DNA of 64,000 nt from Acidimicrobiales bacterium (GTDB lineage Bacteria; Actinomycetota; Acidimicrobiia; Acidimicrobiales; CADCSY01). Where the stretch lies: the NCBI GenBank assembly GCA_035512495.1, contig DATKDW010000058.1, forward strand, positions 1-64,000, written 5' to 3'. Numbering within the stretch: the first letter of the stretch is position 1; every line of letters begins with the position of its first letter. A model generated the notes under the pieces. That model was given only the letters and a program-made list of their open reading frames with translations, did not search any database and was not told the origin of the DNA. Below are positions 17,846 to 30,224 of the stretch, piece by piece. A program made the position numbers and the translations under genes.

Positions 17846-18993
17846 GGTGCGTCCTCAGGGTCGACGGTTTCAACCGGGGGCGACTCGCCCTCCGGCTCGG
17901 TCACGGGATCGGTCTCTGGCTCGGTCTGGCTGGTCACGTCCTCCACCTCTTCGGCGAAGAGGGGACCGAGCGCCCCCTGGATGACGTCGTCTGGGTAGTC
18001 GACCTCGAGGTCCTCGCCGAGGCCGACGAAGTCGATGGCCATGGAGCGGAACCGGATCGGGTCCTCGCCGAAGGCGACGCGGAGCTGGTTGAGGGCGGCG
18101 ATCAGCACCTCGCTGCGCCGCTCCTCCCCCGCCGCCTCCAGGGAGGCGTCGAGCAGGTCGCGTGCCTCCGGCGAGGTGTCGGCCAGGTAGGCCCGAAGGT
18201 AGTTGCGCAGCCGGTCGGCGATGTCGCCCTCGGCGGCGATCTCCTCGGCGACCCGGATGACGAGCCCGTCCTCCACGTAGACGGCCAGCTTCCGCAGGTT
18301 TCTCACCCCAGGGAGAGATGCCCCCGTGCCCTGCTCGCGGACCGCCTCGGGGCGGGGGAGGAACGGCGGGACGAGGTCGTAGCGGGTCACACCGGAGCCC
18401 TTCTCCGGCGTCGGGAAGGGGTCCTCGCTGGGCTTGTAGTCGAGCGAGTCGGGGTTGAACTGCTGCACGGTGAACGCACGACCGATCGCACGGTCGACGT
18501 AGCCGAGCACGACGAGGGCATCCCGGACGTGGTCGACTCCCTGGAGCTCGAACTCGGCGGCAGTGGTCACCGTGGGGGCGGCACCGGTGGGGTCCGACAC
18601 CCAGCGACCCGAGCGGAGGGCATCGATGACGGTGACACCCTCGCGGTCGGTCTCGGCCTGGCCGGCAGTGGGGTTGCGGACGACGTCGGCCAAACGCCGC
18701 GCATCGAGGAACCGCATGGCTCGGGCGTCGTCGCTGACCACCTCCTCGGAGACGGGCCGGCCGGCGATGGCGAGACGGGTCTTGAAGCGGAAGTCGTCCT
18801 CCACGAGGCCGCGCACCTCGGCCCGCTCGCCGCCGGCGTCCTCGACGTAGACGAAGCTCCGGGCCATCGTCTCCGTGGCCCGCAGTGCGTCGCGGAGGAC
18901 GTCGGCGTCGTCGTCGTTGCTGCCGCAGCCGGCCAGGGCCGCCGCTGCCAGGGCAACCACGACCACACCCCTGCACGCGCTCCACCGGCTCAC
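17842..18993 (-). CDS. Lipoprotein of unknown function
   Basis: 383 residues from GTG 18993, chosen because it begins VSRWSACRGVVVVALAAAAL with the lipobox LAGC and overlaps the upstream stop as GTGA. The mature protein follows with an acidic SNDDDADV linker. I recognise no domain: the body is mixed alpha/beta with AMRFLDARRLADVV, a central segment DYKPSEDPFPTP, a helical C-terminal third (IADRLRNYLRAYL, EVLIAALNQLRVAFG) and a low-complexity acidic Pro/Thr/Glu tail of about 30 residues. Probably anchored on the outside of the membrane, serving the neighbouring transporter or peptidase system. The 4-nt overlaps at both ends tie it to that operon. Confidence 0.75.
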   Translation of the reverse strand: MSRWSACRGVVVVALAAAALAGCGSNDDDADVLRDALRATETMARSFVYVEDAGGERAEVRGLVEDDFRFKTRLAIAGRPVSEEVVSDDARAMRFLDARRLADVVRNPTAGQAETDREGVTVIDALRSGRWVSDPTGAAPTVTTAAEFELQGVDHVRDALVVLGYVDRAIGRAFTVQQFNPDSLDYKPSEDPFPTPEKGSGVTRYDLVPPFLPRPEAVREQGTGASLPGVRNLRKLAVYVEDGLVIRVAEEIAAEGDIADRLRNYLRAYLADTSPEARDLLDASLEAAGEERRSEVLIAALNQLRVAFGEDPIRFRSMAIDFVGLGEDLEVDYPDDVIQGALGPLFAEEVEDVTSQTEPETDPVTEPEGESPPVETVDPEDAP

Positions 18994-19487
18994 GGCAGGG
19001 TCTCCAGCAGGCCGCGCAGCAGGGTCCGACCCTGGCGGAAGTCGTCGCGCACCCCGAGGACGTAGAGGTAGCCCTCGCTGAACCAGATCGTGACCTGCTG
19101 CGACTTGCCGGTGGTGAGCCACACGGTCCGGTCACCGATCCGGTAGGCCCGGGGTGCCGAGCTGCCGATCTGGGTGATGATCGAGTGCTGGAAGGCCGAT
19201 CGGTCGTGGTCGACGTCGTCGCGGAACCGGCTGATCTGGAGCGTGGCCTGGAGCAGCTCGTCGTCGCGGACGCTGTACATCCCGACCGCGTCGAGGTACG
19301 TGCGGGTGCGCCTGTCGAGCGACTCCTCCACGTCCTCCTCCTCCACCTCGAGGCCGAGGATCGATGCGGGCACGAAGTCGGCGTCGAGAACGGAGAGCGG
19401 CGTCGCTGCTGAGGTCCCGTCGTCGCCACCGCAGGCGACCATGCCGGCCACGGCCATGAGGGCGGCCACGCTGGTGAGGGCCCTCAC
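18990..19487 (-). CDS. Small lipoprotein of unknown function
   Basis: 165 residues from GTG 19487. Signal MRALTSVAALMAVAGMVAC gives a lipobox-like MVAC followed by GGDDG. The mature part contains LDADFVPASILGLEVEEEDVEESLD, FRDDVDHDRSAFQHSIITQIG and YRIGDRTVWLTTGKSQQVTIWFSEGYLYVLGVRDDF, which looks like a compact alpha/beta or PsbP/DUF4245-like sensor fold, but I cannot name a family. GTGA overlaps join it to the cupredoxin-like gene upstream and the larger lipoprotein downstream. Extracytoplasmic location is well supported; function is not. Confidence 0.72.
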   Translation of the reverse strand: MRALTSVAALMAVAGMVACGGDDGTSAATPLSVLDADFVPASILGLEVEEEDVEESLDRRTRTYLDAVGMYSVRDDELLQATLQISRFRDDVDHDRSAFQHSIITQIGSSAPRAYRIGDRTVWLTTGKSQQVTIWFSEGYLYVLGVRDDFRQGRTLLRGLLETLP

Positions 19488-20025
19488 TCGAGCACCTCGA
19501 GCCTGGCAGTGACGTAGGGGCGGGTTCCGTCGCGGTAGTCGAAGATCCCCGGCTGGTCGAAGCGGCGCTCGAAGGTCCCACCGGGAGCGATGTCACCGGA
19601 GGCGAACGACCCGTCACCGGCGTTGACCGACCGGACCTCGGAGTCCTCGTTGACCCACCGGACAACCGATCCGGCGAACACCCGCGCCACGCTCGGGTTG
19701 AACTGGGGGCTGAAGTCGTCGCTGCGGATGGCGATGGTGATGGCCGCGTTGTCGACGGGGGCAGTCGTCGGCGGGGGCGGAGGCGGCGGCGCGGTGGTGG
19801 CGGGTGGGGCGGTCTCAGGCGGAGCGGTGTCGGGTGTCGCCTCCTCCGAGAGCGGGCCGCTGCCGAGGTCGACTGCCGTCGTGGTGGTCTCACCGAGGCG
19901 GCCCTCGCCTGCCTCCTGCTCCTCGAAGCTGCGCAGCTCGTCGCTGCCGACGCTGGTGTCACCGCCGCAAGCGGCGAGGAGGACAGCTGCGGCGATCAGG
20001 GCGGCGGCCAGGCGGCGGCCGATGG

Positions 20026-20029
<4 letters not shown>
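19484..20029 (-). CDS. Cupredoxin-fold lipoprotein lacking copper ligands
   Basis: 181 residues from ATG 20029. Signal peptide and lipobox LLAAC at the N-terminus, a Glu/Thr/Pro linker with a PPPPPPP stretch (about 75-90), then a C-terminal domain of about 90 residues: ITIAIRSDDFSPQFNPSVARVFAGSVVRWVNEDSEVRSVNAGDGSFASGDIAPGGTFERRF and a final PGIFDYRDGTRPYVTARLEV. The layout is that of plastocyanin/azurin-like domains, but the usual HTV histidine reads RSV and the terminal YxCxxHxxM reads YRDGTRPYV, so all four ligands appear lost by eye. It may be a structural or binding domain only. ATGA overlap with the transporter fusion gene upstream. Confidence 0.75.
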
Positions 20030-23111
<3,082 letters not shown>

Positions 23112-23115
<4 letters not shown>

Positions 23116-25460
23116 CGGGCTCCCTCGGTGACGGTGGTGCGGTCGTCGTCGAGCTCGCGCTCGAGCTCCAGGTCTGACATCGCCTGGGCTGCGGCGCCCA
23201 GGGCGGCGGTGTCGGCGGCCACGTGCACGGTGGCGGTTCGGGTTGCCTTCGACCCGTACAGCTCGGAGTCGGCGGTGTAGCGCCGGGCGCCCACCACCGA
23301 GAGACCGGCACCGGGCAGCGGCTCGCCGAGCGGGATGAGGAGGCTGTCGGGGTCGTCGGTGTCCTGGCCGTCGAACAGGCTCGGGACGACCAGCTGGCGG
23401 CGCTGGGCGACGATCCGCAGGACAGCGTCGCGGAGCTTGACGATCAGCGAGGCCAGGCCACCGGGCGCCACGTAGAGCAGGTAGAGGGGGATGCCGACGG
23501 TCAGGAAGGCGAGGAAGAGGGCGTTGGTGAAGAAGAACCGGAGCCCGAGGAAGTAGGCGGTGCCGAGCAGCGCGCCAGGGATCGAGCTGACTCCCCCGAA
23601 GATGCTGATGATGAACACGTCGATGCTCGCCTGGACGCCGAAGGAGTCGGCGGTCACGGCGCCCGCCTGTGTGGCGAGGACGGCGCCGGCGAAGCCGGCC
23701 ATCCCCCCCGAGACGCCGAAGGCCAACAGCTTCATCCGCAGCGCCGAGACGCCGAACGCCTGGGCGTTGGCCTCGTTCTCGCGGAGGGCGATGAGCACGC
23801 GACCGAAGCGGCTGCGGCGCAGGTTCACCACCACGACCACGGCCAGGAGGAGGCTGGCCAGGCACAGGAAGTACATGCTGCGCTCGTCGTCGAAGTCGAA
23901 CACGAGGAGGCGGGGCCGTGGCACCGTGCCTGGTAGGAGCCACCCGAAGAAGCGCTCCTCGAAGAGCACCGCCCGGACGGCCACCGCGAAGGCGAACGTG
24001 CTCACCAGCAGCATCAGGCCCTTGACCCGCAGGGCAGGCACACCCACCGCAGCCGCGAGTGCCCCGGTGACCGCGGCCGCCATCGGCGCGGCGAACCAGA
24101 ACGGGATGCCCACCCGTCCGCTCAGGGCGCCACCGACCACTGCCCCGATGGCGACGAAGGCGAACTGGCCCAGGCTGACCTGGCCGGCCCAGCCGGTGAG
24201 CACGATCAGCGAGAGCACCACGATGGCTTGCAGGGCGATGACGCCCCCGAGGTTCTGGGCGCCAGCCGAGACCACGAAGGGGTAGAGCACCAGCACCGCG
24301 AGTCCGACGAAGATCAGGGCGTAGCGGGTGAACCGGACCCCGGGGATCGCCGCCAGCTGCACGGGGATGGGACGGGTCTCCTCGGTGGCCTCCCAGGAGG
24401 AGGCGTCACCGTCCTCGCTGCGGAGCATCGTCCGGCGCTGGGTGAAGAGGCCGACGGCGATGACGAGGAAGAAGGTGACCTGGACGATCGACCGCGCGCT
24501 GTCGTCGAGGCTCCAGAGCATGGCCTGGTTGAAGATGCTCAGCCCGACGGCGGCCGCCACGGTGATCGGCAGGCTGCGCATCCGGCCGAGCACCGCCGCC
24601 GCCAGCGCCGGCAGGAGGATGGCGGGGGCGAAGCCAGTCGCCGCGCCGGGCGACACGAGCGCCCCGGTGAGCGTCACGCTGGCGCCGGCCAGCACCCCCG
24701 AGAGGGCCCAGACCGTGCACGACAGCCCGCCCACGCTGATGCCGAGCAGAGCGGCCCGCTCGCGGTTCTCGGCCAGGCCGCGCACGGCGATGCCCGCCCG
24801 GGTGAACCGGAAGAACGCCGCCAGGGCGAGCAGGGCGAAGACCGACACGTAGATGGCGAAGAGGTGGGCGAAGCCGAAGGTGATGGGCAGGTCGCCGACC
24901 TGGAAGCTGAGCCCCGGGAACGGAAGGAACGCCTGGATGTCGCCGATACCGAGGAACTCGGTGCTCGTGCGCTCATCGGCCGGGGGGAAGAAGGGCAGCC
25001 CCGCCACCGACTGGCTCAGCTCTGCGAGGAACACCGCGACGAGGATGGTGAATACCGTCAGCACCAGGCGCGGGGCGGAGGCGAAGCGGAGGGCGAGGAG
25101 GCCGGCGAGGAAGCCGACCCCGCCGGCCAGGGCCAGCCCGAGCACGAAGGCGATCGGGAACGGCACGGCGGTGTAGCGCACGAACTCGAAGACGAGCACG
25201 GCGCCTGCGACCCCGAGCGACGCCTGGGCGAAGTTGATGATGCGCTGCGTGCGGTAGAGGAGGATGAGCCCGGTGGCGGTGAGGGCGTTGACCAGGCCGG
25301 CGACCAGGCCGCCGAAGAGGATCGCCGCCGGCGTGCCCCGACCGGCGCCACTGCCGGGCAGGACGAGCTGGGTGAACACGAAGAGGGCCGCCACCAGGGC
25401 GACGGCGACGACGACCTTCCGTCGACTGGACCCCGCGGGAAGCTGGGTGGCGAGGCTCAC
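23112..25460 (-). CDS. Fused LivH-LivM branched-chain amino acid type ABC permease
   Basis: 782 residues from GTG 25460 (VSLATQLPAGSSRRK). The first half is LivH-like: GLVNALTATGLILLYRTQRIINFAQASLGVAGA and FTRAGIAVRGLAENRERAALLGISV. The second half is LivM-like: LSLIVLTGWAGQVSLGQFAFVAIGAVVG, VPALRVKGLMLLVSTFAFA, RFGRVLIALRENEANAQAFGV (EAA-like coupling loop) and SIFGGVSSIPGALLG. About 110 hydrophilic C-terminal residues (LFDGQDTDDPDSLLIPLG...) are extra. One chain therefore replaces the usual heterodimer. GTGA overlap with the upstream secreted-protein gene and ATGA overlap with the ATPase fusion downstream. Substrate could be amino acids, short peptides, urea or aromatic acids. Confidence 0.92.
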
Positions 25461-26572
25461 GAGTCGTCCTCCGGCAGCGGGTCGGGCGTCAGCTGGCCGA
25501 GCGAGGTCGTCATCGAGATCGAGCCGCCGTCCTCGGTGGTGGTCTCGATCGTCTCGCTGATGATGACGCCGCCGAACTGGGTGGCCACGATGTAGTCGTA
25601 GGTCCGCCGGGCGCTGATCGAGCCGGTGTAGGTCTGGGTGGCACGGACGCGCCACCCGTCGATGACATCGCCGCACGCGTCGACCCGCTCCCGGCCGACG
25701 ACGGTGGCCTCGTGGGTCAGCGAGGCACCCGTGCGGGCGTCGAAGCCGGCGACGGTGTAGCTCTCACCGGGGTTGACCCGCAGCGGGAGGTAGCTGATCG
25801 CCGGGGAGGGCTCAAAGGTCCCCCGGAGGTTGCCCGTGCGGGCGTCGAAGGTCTCGATCTTGACGAGCTGGAGACCCGAGTCGGGGCGGACCGCCGAGCG
25901 CTGCGAGTCGCCGGCCAGCTCCGTCTGCTGCACCCGCTGGGGAGGGTTGTTGGTCCGCACCCGGAAGGTCTGCACCGTCACCGCCCTGTTGGCGGTGACG
26001 TCGGGCTGGGCGGTGACGTACTCGAGGATGATCGGCTCGCCGCTCTCTGCGTCGGCCTCGATCACCTCGACCTCGCTCACGGTGCGGCGCTCGAAGCCGT
26101 CGACGGGGATCTCGCTGGTCGACCCGTCGATGGGGTTGACCACGGTGCGGGTCCCCTCGCGCTTCCAGCGTGAGATGCCCTCGGTGGGGGCGCTCACCAC
26201 GTTGATCCCGGCCTGTTCCTCGGGGAAGTCCTCGCGGGCGGCCGGCGGGCATGACGGGCGGTCCGCCCGGGTGGCGGGGAGGCGGTCGATCACCGACCGG
26301 CTGTTGCTGGGAAACGTGCGCGCCGGCTCGTCGGGGAACCCGCGGCCGTCGGTCTGTGCCGGCCCCTCGCTCACGGGAGGCGGCGGCGGGGAGGCGCCGA
26401 AGTTGGGCGGCACCGCGTCGGTGAGGTCGCCCACGCCGAAGACGAGGTTGGCCTCGACGGAGTCGACCGCGACCCCCGGGGGGTCCTGGGCGACGCACGC
26501 CCCGGCAAAGAGGACCGCGACGAGGGCGACCCCGGCAGGGCGCCCCCAACGCTCACACGGGGACCGGTGCAT
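25457..26572 (-). CDS. Secreted or membrane-anchored protein of unknown function
   Basis: 371 residues from ATG 26572; this start overlaps the upstream gene by 20 nt. The N-terminus ERWGRPAGVALVAVLFAGACVAQ is a signal with a weak lipobox (AGAC). After a Pro-rich linker (SPPPPPVSEGP) the body is beta-rich with repeated strand pairs (TVSEVEVIEADAESGEPIILEYVT, VKIETFDARTGNLRGTFEPS, YTVAGFDARTGASLTHEATVVG, ACGDVIDGWRVRATQTYTG), resembling a LolA/LppX-like or adhesin-type beta sheet, but no family is certain. Two cysteines (SCPP and DACGD) might form a disulfide. Position between a transglutaminase-like membrane protein and the ABC permease suggests a periplasmic accessory role. Confidence 0.7.
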   Translation of the reverse strand: MHRSPCERWGRPAGVALVAVLFAGACVAQDPPGVAVDSVEANLVFGVGDLTDAVPPNFGASPPPPPVSEGPAQTDGRGFPDEPARTFPSNSRSVIDRLPATRADRPSCPPAAREDFPEEQAGINVVSAPTEGISRWKREGTRTVVNPIDGSTSEIPVDGFERRTVSEVEVIEADAESGEPIILEYVTAQPDVTANRAVTVQTFRVRTNNPPQRVQQTELAGDSQRSAVRPDSGLQLVKIETFDARTGNLRGTFEPSPAISYLPLRVNPGESYTVAGFDARTGASLTHEATVVGRERVDACGDVIDGWRVRATQTYTGSISARRTYDYIVATQFGGVIISETIETTTEDGGSISMTTSLGQLTPDPLPEDDS

Positions 26573-28865
26573 CGGTTCGCTCCTGTCCTCGGCGACGGCG
26601 GCCCAGGCGGGCGCGGTCGGTCTGGGTGAGATCGGTGTCGGGGGCGTAGGGCCGGCGCTGGGCGATCCTGGAGACCGCGGCAACCGCCCGGACGGTGGCG
26701 GGCTGAGACGAGGCCAGCCGGCGTCGGAGGGTCCGGGAGAGCTCCTCGGCGGTGTTCGCCATGTCGCCGGTGACATCGTCGCGCAGGTCGCCCCACAGGG
26801 CCCGGGTGGTGAGCCAGGCCAGCTCCTCGTGCTCCTCATCGGTGTGGAAGCGCTCGAGGAATGCCAGCGGTGTGTCCGTCGGGTGGACGAAGCCGAGGTC
26901 GGCGGCCGCGTCACGCCACTCGGCGTAGGCCAGGGCGACCCGCGCCTGGGGCCCGGCGGCGAGTGCCGCCGACCGACGCCGCGAGCGCACGATCGACTTC
27001 CGCGCTGCCGGCCACAGGACGTACACCGTGCCGATCACCAGCGCGGCCAGCGCGACAGCGAGGGCGATCCGCAGGACCTGGGCACCGAGCACGCTGGCCG
27101 GAGGCACCAGGATCGGAAGGAAGAGCTGCACGGCGATGTCGTCGCTCGGCAGGATGCTCGGGTCGAGCTGCTGCTCACCCTCGCTGCCCACGCTGGGCTC
27201 GGCTTTCTTGGGCGTGCCGACCACGGGCAGCCAGCCGAAGCCCTCGAAGTGGACCTCGACGAAGGTTGCGCCGTTGCGGGGACGCACCTCGAGGATGTCG
27301 TTGACGACCTCACCGCCGTCGTAGCCGTAGCCCAGCCGGCTGGGCACGCCGACCCACCGGGCAAACATCCCCTGGAGGGCCACGATCTCGAACGGCGAGC
27401 CGGTCATCGAGCCGGTGAGCATGTCCTCGACCCGGTCGTCGGTGATCGCCGCGGGGGTGCCGGCGCCGGAAGCGACGACGTTGTCGAGGACGTGGGTCCG
27501 GAGGAAGTCGAAGCGGTCCCACCGGTTGTCGAGCTCGGTCTCGGCACGGGCGATGAGCTCGGCTGCGGAAGGCGAAGGCGACCCGATCTCGGTGAACGGG
27601 CGCACCGACACCGGCGGCTCACTGGTCACCTGCCGCAGCTCGGCGACGGTGGGCAAACCGGCGGCCGCCACCTCGTAGGTCAGGCCGGGCTCGACCTCGC
27701 CCTCGGCGAGGCGCACGTTGCCGTTGCGGGAGTCGTAGCTGAGCTTGGGCCCCGCGGCGATGATGCCCACGGTGTTGGGCAGGCCGGGCAGGACGACCCC
27801 GCCGAGGCCGGCGACGGTGAAGCGGGCACGGGCCCTGGGGGCGAGGCTGCGGTCGACGAAGCCGTCGGAGGGGACGGGCTCGATGGCGCTGTCGGCCACC
27901 GGTGGCAGCTTCCAGGTGCTGTCCGACGAGTCGAAGATGTCGAGGCTGCCGATCCGCCAGGGACCGCTCAGCTCGGACTCGACGGTGAAGAGCACGCGGT
28001 CCTCCACCTCGCTGAGCGGCACCGTCTTGGGGGTCTGCGGCTCACGTGCCGGGTCGATCAGGGGAGGAGGGAACAAGAAGTCGGTCTGAGCCAGGCCGAC
28101 GAGGGCGGCGGTGACCACCGCGATCAGGGGGAGGGCCTTGAGGGCCTTGCGCACCTCGTAGCCGATCGAGGGACGCTGGCCGTCGGGGTCGGTCGCCTGC
28201 TCCGACGACAGCAGGCCGAGGCCGATGGCGAAGAGCACGAGCACGGCTGCGCCGCTGGCGACCTGGGCGTCCTCGGGGACGCTGATCCCGGCGAGGGCGG
28301 CGAGGGGCATGGGCACGATCAGGGCGAGGGCGGGGCGGCGGACCACCAGGGCGACCCACCCGGTGGCAAAGCCGACGATGGCCATGAGCCAGCCGACGAT
28401 GGCGTGCCAGCCTGCGTCGAAGGGGACCGGCGGCTGCGCCAGGTTGCTCTCGCGCGCGGCGGCGGCGATCAGGTCGCCGACCTGGAAGACGCGCCCGACC
28501 CCGGCGGTGGCGAGCAGGACCAGGCCGACGGCGACGATGCCGGCCACCACGACGGCGTTGGCGAGGAGCGGCCGGCGGATGCGGGCCACCCCGACCGCCA
28601 GCGCGATGCCGGCGACGCCCGCCACACCGGCGTGGATGTAAGGGGTGGCGCCGACGAAGATCCCACCGACCATGACGGCGGCGGCGAGGGTGGGGAAGGC
28701 GACGGCGAGGGCGATCCGAAGCGGGACGCCCGCCTCGTCGGTGGTCTCGTCGTCGGGTGCCCCGCCGTTGGCGGCAGCGAGATCGACGCTGACGTCGCGC
28801 GTCGGGTCGGGGTCGGTCGCTTCAGGGGCGACGGACTCGACCTCGGGGTCGGTCACGAGGGTCAT
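26553..28865 (-). CDS. Transglutaminase-like membrane protein with degenerate catalytic core
   Basis: 770 residues. Five or six N-terminal membrane helices (from ALAVAFPTLAAAVMVGGIFVG to LPLIAVVTAALVGLAQ), a large extracytoplasmic region, one C-terminal helix (LRIALAVALAALVIGTVYVLW) and a cytoplasmic basic tail. Architecture and position after MoxR and DUF58 match the DUF3488/transglutaminase proteins of the MoxR-DUF58-TGase triad. The core segment TGSPFEIVALQGMFARWVGVPSR should read GxC..FA...R..GIPAR, but the Cys position is Pro/Phe; ATFVEVHFEGFGWLPV replaces HAWVEVY..GWxP, losing the His. It is therefore probably not a catalytic transglutaminase but a scaffold or binding domain. It lies 15 nt after DUF58. 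Confidence 0.82.
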   Translation of the reverse strand: MTLVTDPEVESVAPEATDPDPTRDVSVDLAAANGGAPDDETTDEAGVPLRIALAVAFPTLAAAVMVGGIFVGATPYIHAGVAGVAGIALAVGVARIRRPLLANAVVVAGIVAVGLVLLATAGVGRVFQVGDLIAAAARESNLAQPPVPFDAGWHAIVGWLMAIVGFATGWVALVVRRPALALIVPMPLAALAGISVPEDAQVASGAAVLVLFAIGLGLLSSEQATDPDGQRPSIGYEVRKALKALPLIAVVTAALVGLAQTDFLFPPPLIDPAREPQTPKTVPLSEVEDRVLFTVESELSGPWRIGSLDIFDSSDSTWKLPPVADSAIEPVPSDGFVDRSLAPRARARFTVAGLGGVVLPGLPNTVGIIAAGPKLSYDSRNGNVRLAEGEVEPGLTYEVAAAGLPTVAELRQVTSEPPVSVRPFTEIGSPSPSAAELIARAETELDNRWDRFDFLRTHVLDNVVASGAGTPAAITDDRVEDMLTGSMTGSPFEIVALQGMFARWVGVPSRLGYGYDGGEVVNDILEVRPRNGATFVEVHFEGFGWLPVVGTPKKAEPSVGSEGEQQLDPSILPSDDIAVQLFLPILVPPASVLGAQVLRIALAVALAALVIGTVYVLWPAARKSIVRSRRRSAALAAGPQARVALAYAEWRDAAADLGFVHPTDTPLAFLERFHTDEEHEELAWLTTRALWGDLRDDVTGDMANTAEELSRTLRRRLASSQPATVRAVAAVSRIAQRRPYAPDTDLTQTDRARLGRRRRGQERTDAPVPV

Positions 28866-28880
28866 CGTCGGCCTCCCACG

Positions 28881-30224
28881 TCAGATCCGGTTCCCGGCGC
28901 CGATGTCCTGGAACAGCGCGCTGGCGAGGTCGTCGCCGGGCCGGACCGACACGACCTGGCAGCCGAGGCCCGCGGCCCGCCCGACGGTCTCGGCCTCGTG
29001 CTCGTCGTTGTCCCAGAGCAGGGCCACCACCAGCACCGACACGCCCGTGTTGAGCAGCATCCGCAGCTGGGCGGCCTCGGCGATGCCGAGGTGCGGGGTG
29101 ATGATGATGTTGTGGGCGTCACGCTGGCGTCCCGACAGCAGGCCCCTGATCGCCTGGCTGAGCGGCTGGCGGTCGAGCTCCACACGAGCCATGGCGTCGA
29201 GGCACATGAGCTGTGAGGTCGAGCCCCGCAGCGGCCGGGTGAGCGGCCCGCCGTTGGTGACGACCTTGACCTCGTAGCCCTCGCGGAGGTGGCGCACCGC
29301 CAGCGAGGCGGCGGCCCGCACGGCGGTCTCGAACGACTCCGAGAGCCCCTCGCCGTCGCGGCTGTGGGTCCCGCGGTCGGTGTCGAGGACGACGGTGACG
29401 TGGTCGGTGATGCCCTGCTCGGCCTCGCGAACCATGATCTTGCCGGTGCGGGCAGAGGCCCGCCACACGATGCGGCGCAGGTCGTCGCCACGGACGTACT
29501 CCCGCATGCCGAAGAACTCGAGCCCCGATGGCCAGGGCTTGGAGACCGGTGGGCGGATGGGCGGGTCCTCGAACTGGCGGGTGAGGGGGCGGTCGGAGAC
29601 CAGCTCGACCCGTGGGTGCACCAGCAGCTCGAAGGGCTCGGCCACCACCGTCTCCCGCTCGGCGAGGCCCAGCGGGTCGCCGGCGACGGCGACGAGCGGC
29701 CCCACCTGGTAGACGCCACGGCGCGAGCAGCGCAGCCCGTAGCGGTGGCTCACGGTGGCGCCGTTAGCCAGCTTGGTGATGGGCACCGTGACGGTGGAGC
29801 CGAGGCGGTCGGGCACCCGCTCCTCGATCACGAACGTCGACAGCCGGCGCTGGGCGGTGAGGCGCACCTCGACATCGAGGCGGTCGCCCTCCTGGGCCCG
29901 CGGGAACAACCCGGCCCGCTCGCCCACCACGCGCAGGCGGCGAGGGGCGATGAGGAAGCTCGCCACGAGCAGCAGCACCATGCCGTAGGCGAAGAGGAAC
30001 ATGGCGGTGCCGGCCACGATGCGGGCCGCCAGCCAGATGACCACCGCGGCGAGCACGGCGATCTGGCCCGAGCGGGTCAGCCCGAGTCGCCGCTCGAGGT
30101 CCTGCCACAGCCCGCGGAGCCGCGCCGGCCCGAGGGAGTCGGCCAGGCGGTCGCCGGCGGCGCGCAGGCGATCGAGGGCCCGCGCGCTGCCTGGCTGGAC
30201 GGGCCGGACGGTCCCGGCCGTCAC
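28881..30224 (-). CDS. DUF58 (von Willebrand A-like) membrane protein
   Basis: 447 residues from GTG 30224, overlapping the MoxR stop as GTGA. Two adjacent membrane helices at about 50-90 (GQIAVLAAVVIWLAARIVAGTAMFLFAYGMVLLLVASFLIA region), then an immunoglobulin-like strand section and the DUF58 signature FGMREYVRGDDLRRIVWRASARTGKIMVRE, followed by DHVTVVLDTDRG (MIDAS-like Asp of the vWA fold) and a Rossmann-like remainder ending in WDNDEHEAETVGRAAGLG. DUF58 proteins pair with MoxR ATPases in assembly or activation of envelope or metal-dependent complexes. Here the pair heads the operon containing the Liv-type transporter. Confidence 0.88.
   Translation of the reverse strand: MTAGTVRPVQPGSARALDRLRAAGDRLADSLGPARLRGLWQDLERRLGLTRSGQIAVLAAVVIWLAARIVAGTAMFLFAYGMVLLLVASFLIAPRRLRVVGERAGLFPRAQEGDRLDVEVRLTAQRRLSTFVIEERVPDRLGSTVTVPITKLANGATVSHRYGLRCSRRGVYQVGPLVAVAGDPLGLAERETVVAEPFELLVHPRVELVSDRPLTRQFEDPPIRPPVSKPWPSGLEFFGMREYVRGDDLRRIVWRASARTGKIMVREAEQGITDHVTVVLDTDRGTHSRDGEGLSESFETAVRAAASLAVRHLREGYEVKVVTNGGPLTRPLRGSTSQLMCLDAMARVELDRQPLSQAIRGLLSGRQRDAHNIIITPHLGIAEAAQLRMLLNTGVSVLVVALLWDNDEHEAETVGRAAGLGCQVVSVRPGDDLASALFQDIGAGNRI

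Noticed and set aside
19740-19840. Pro/Thr tract as a possible tandem repeat or phase-variable element
   Set aside because: Codons in the stretch vary and it is an ordinary lipoprotein linker.
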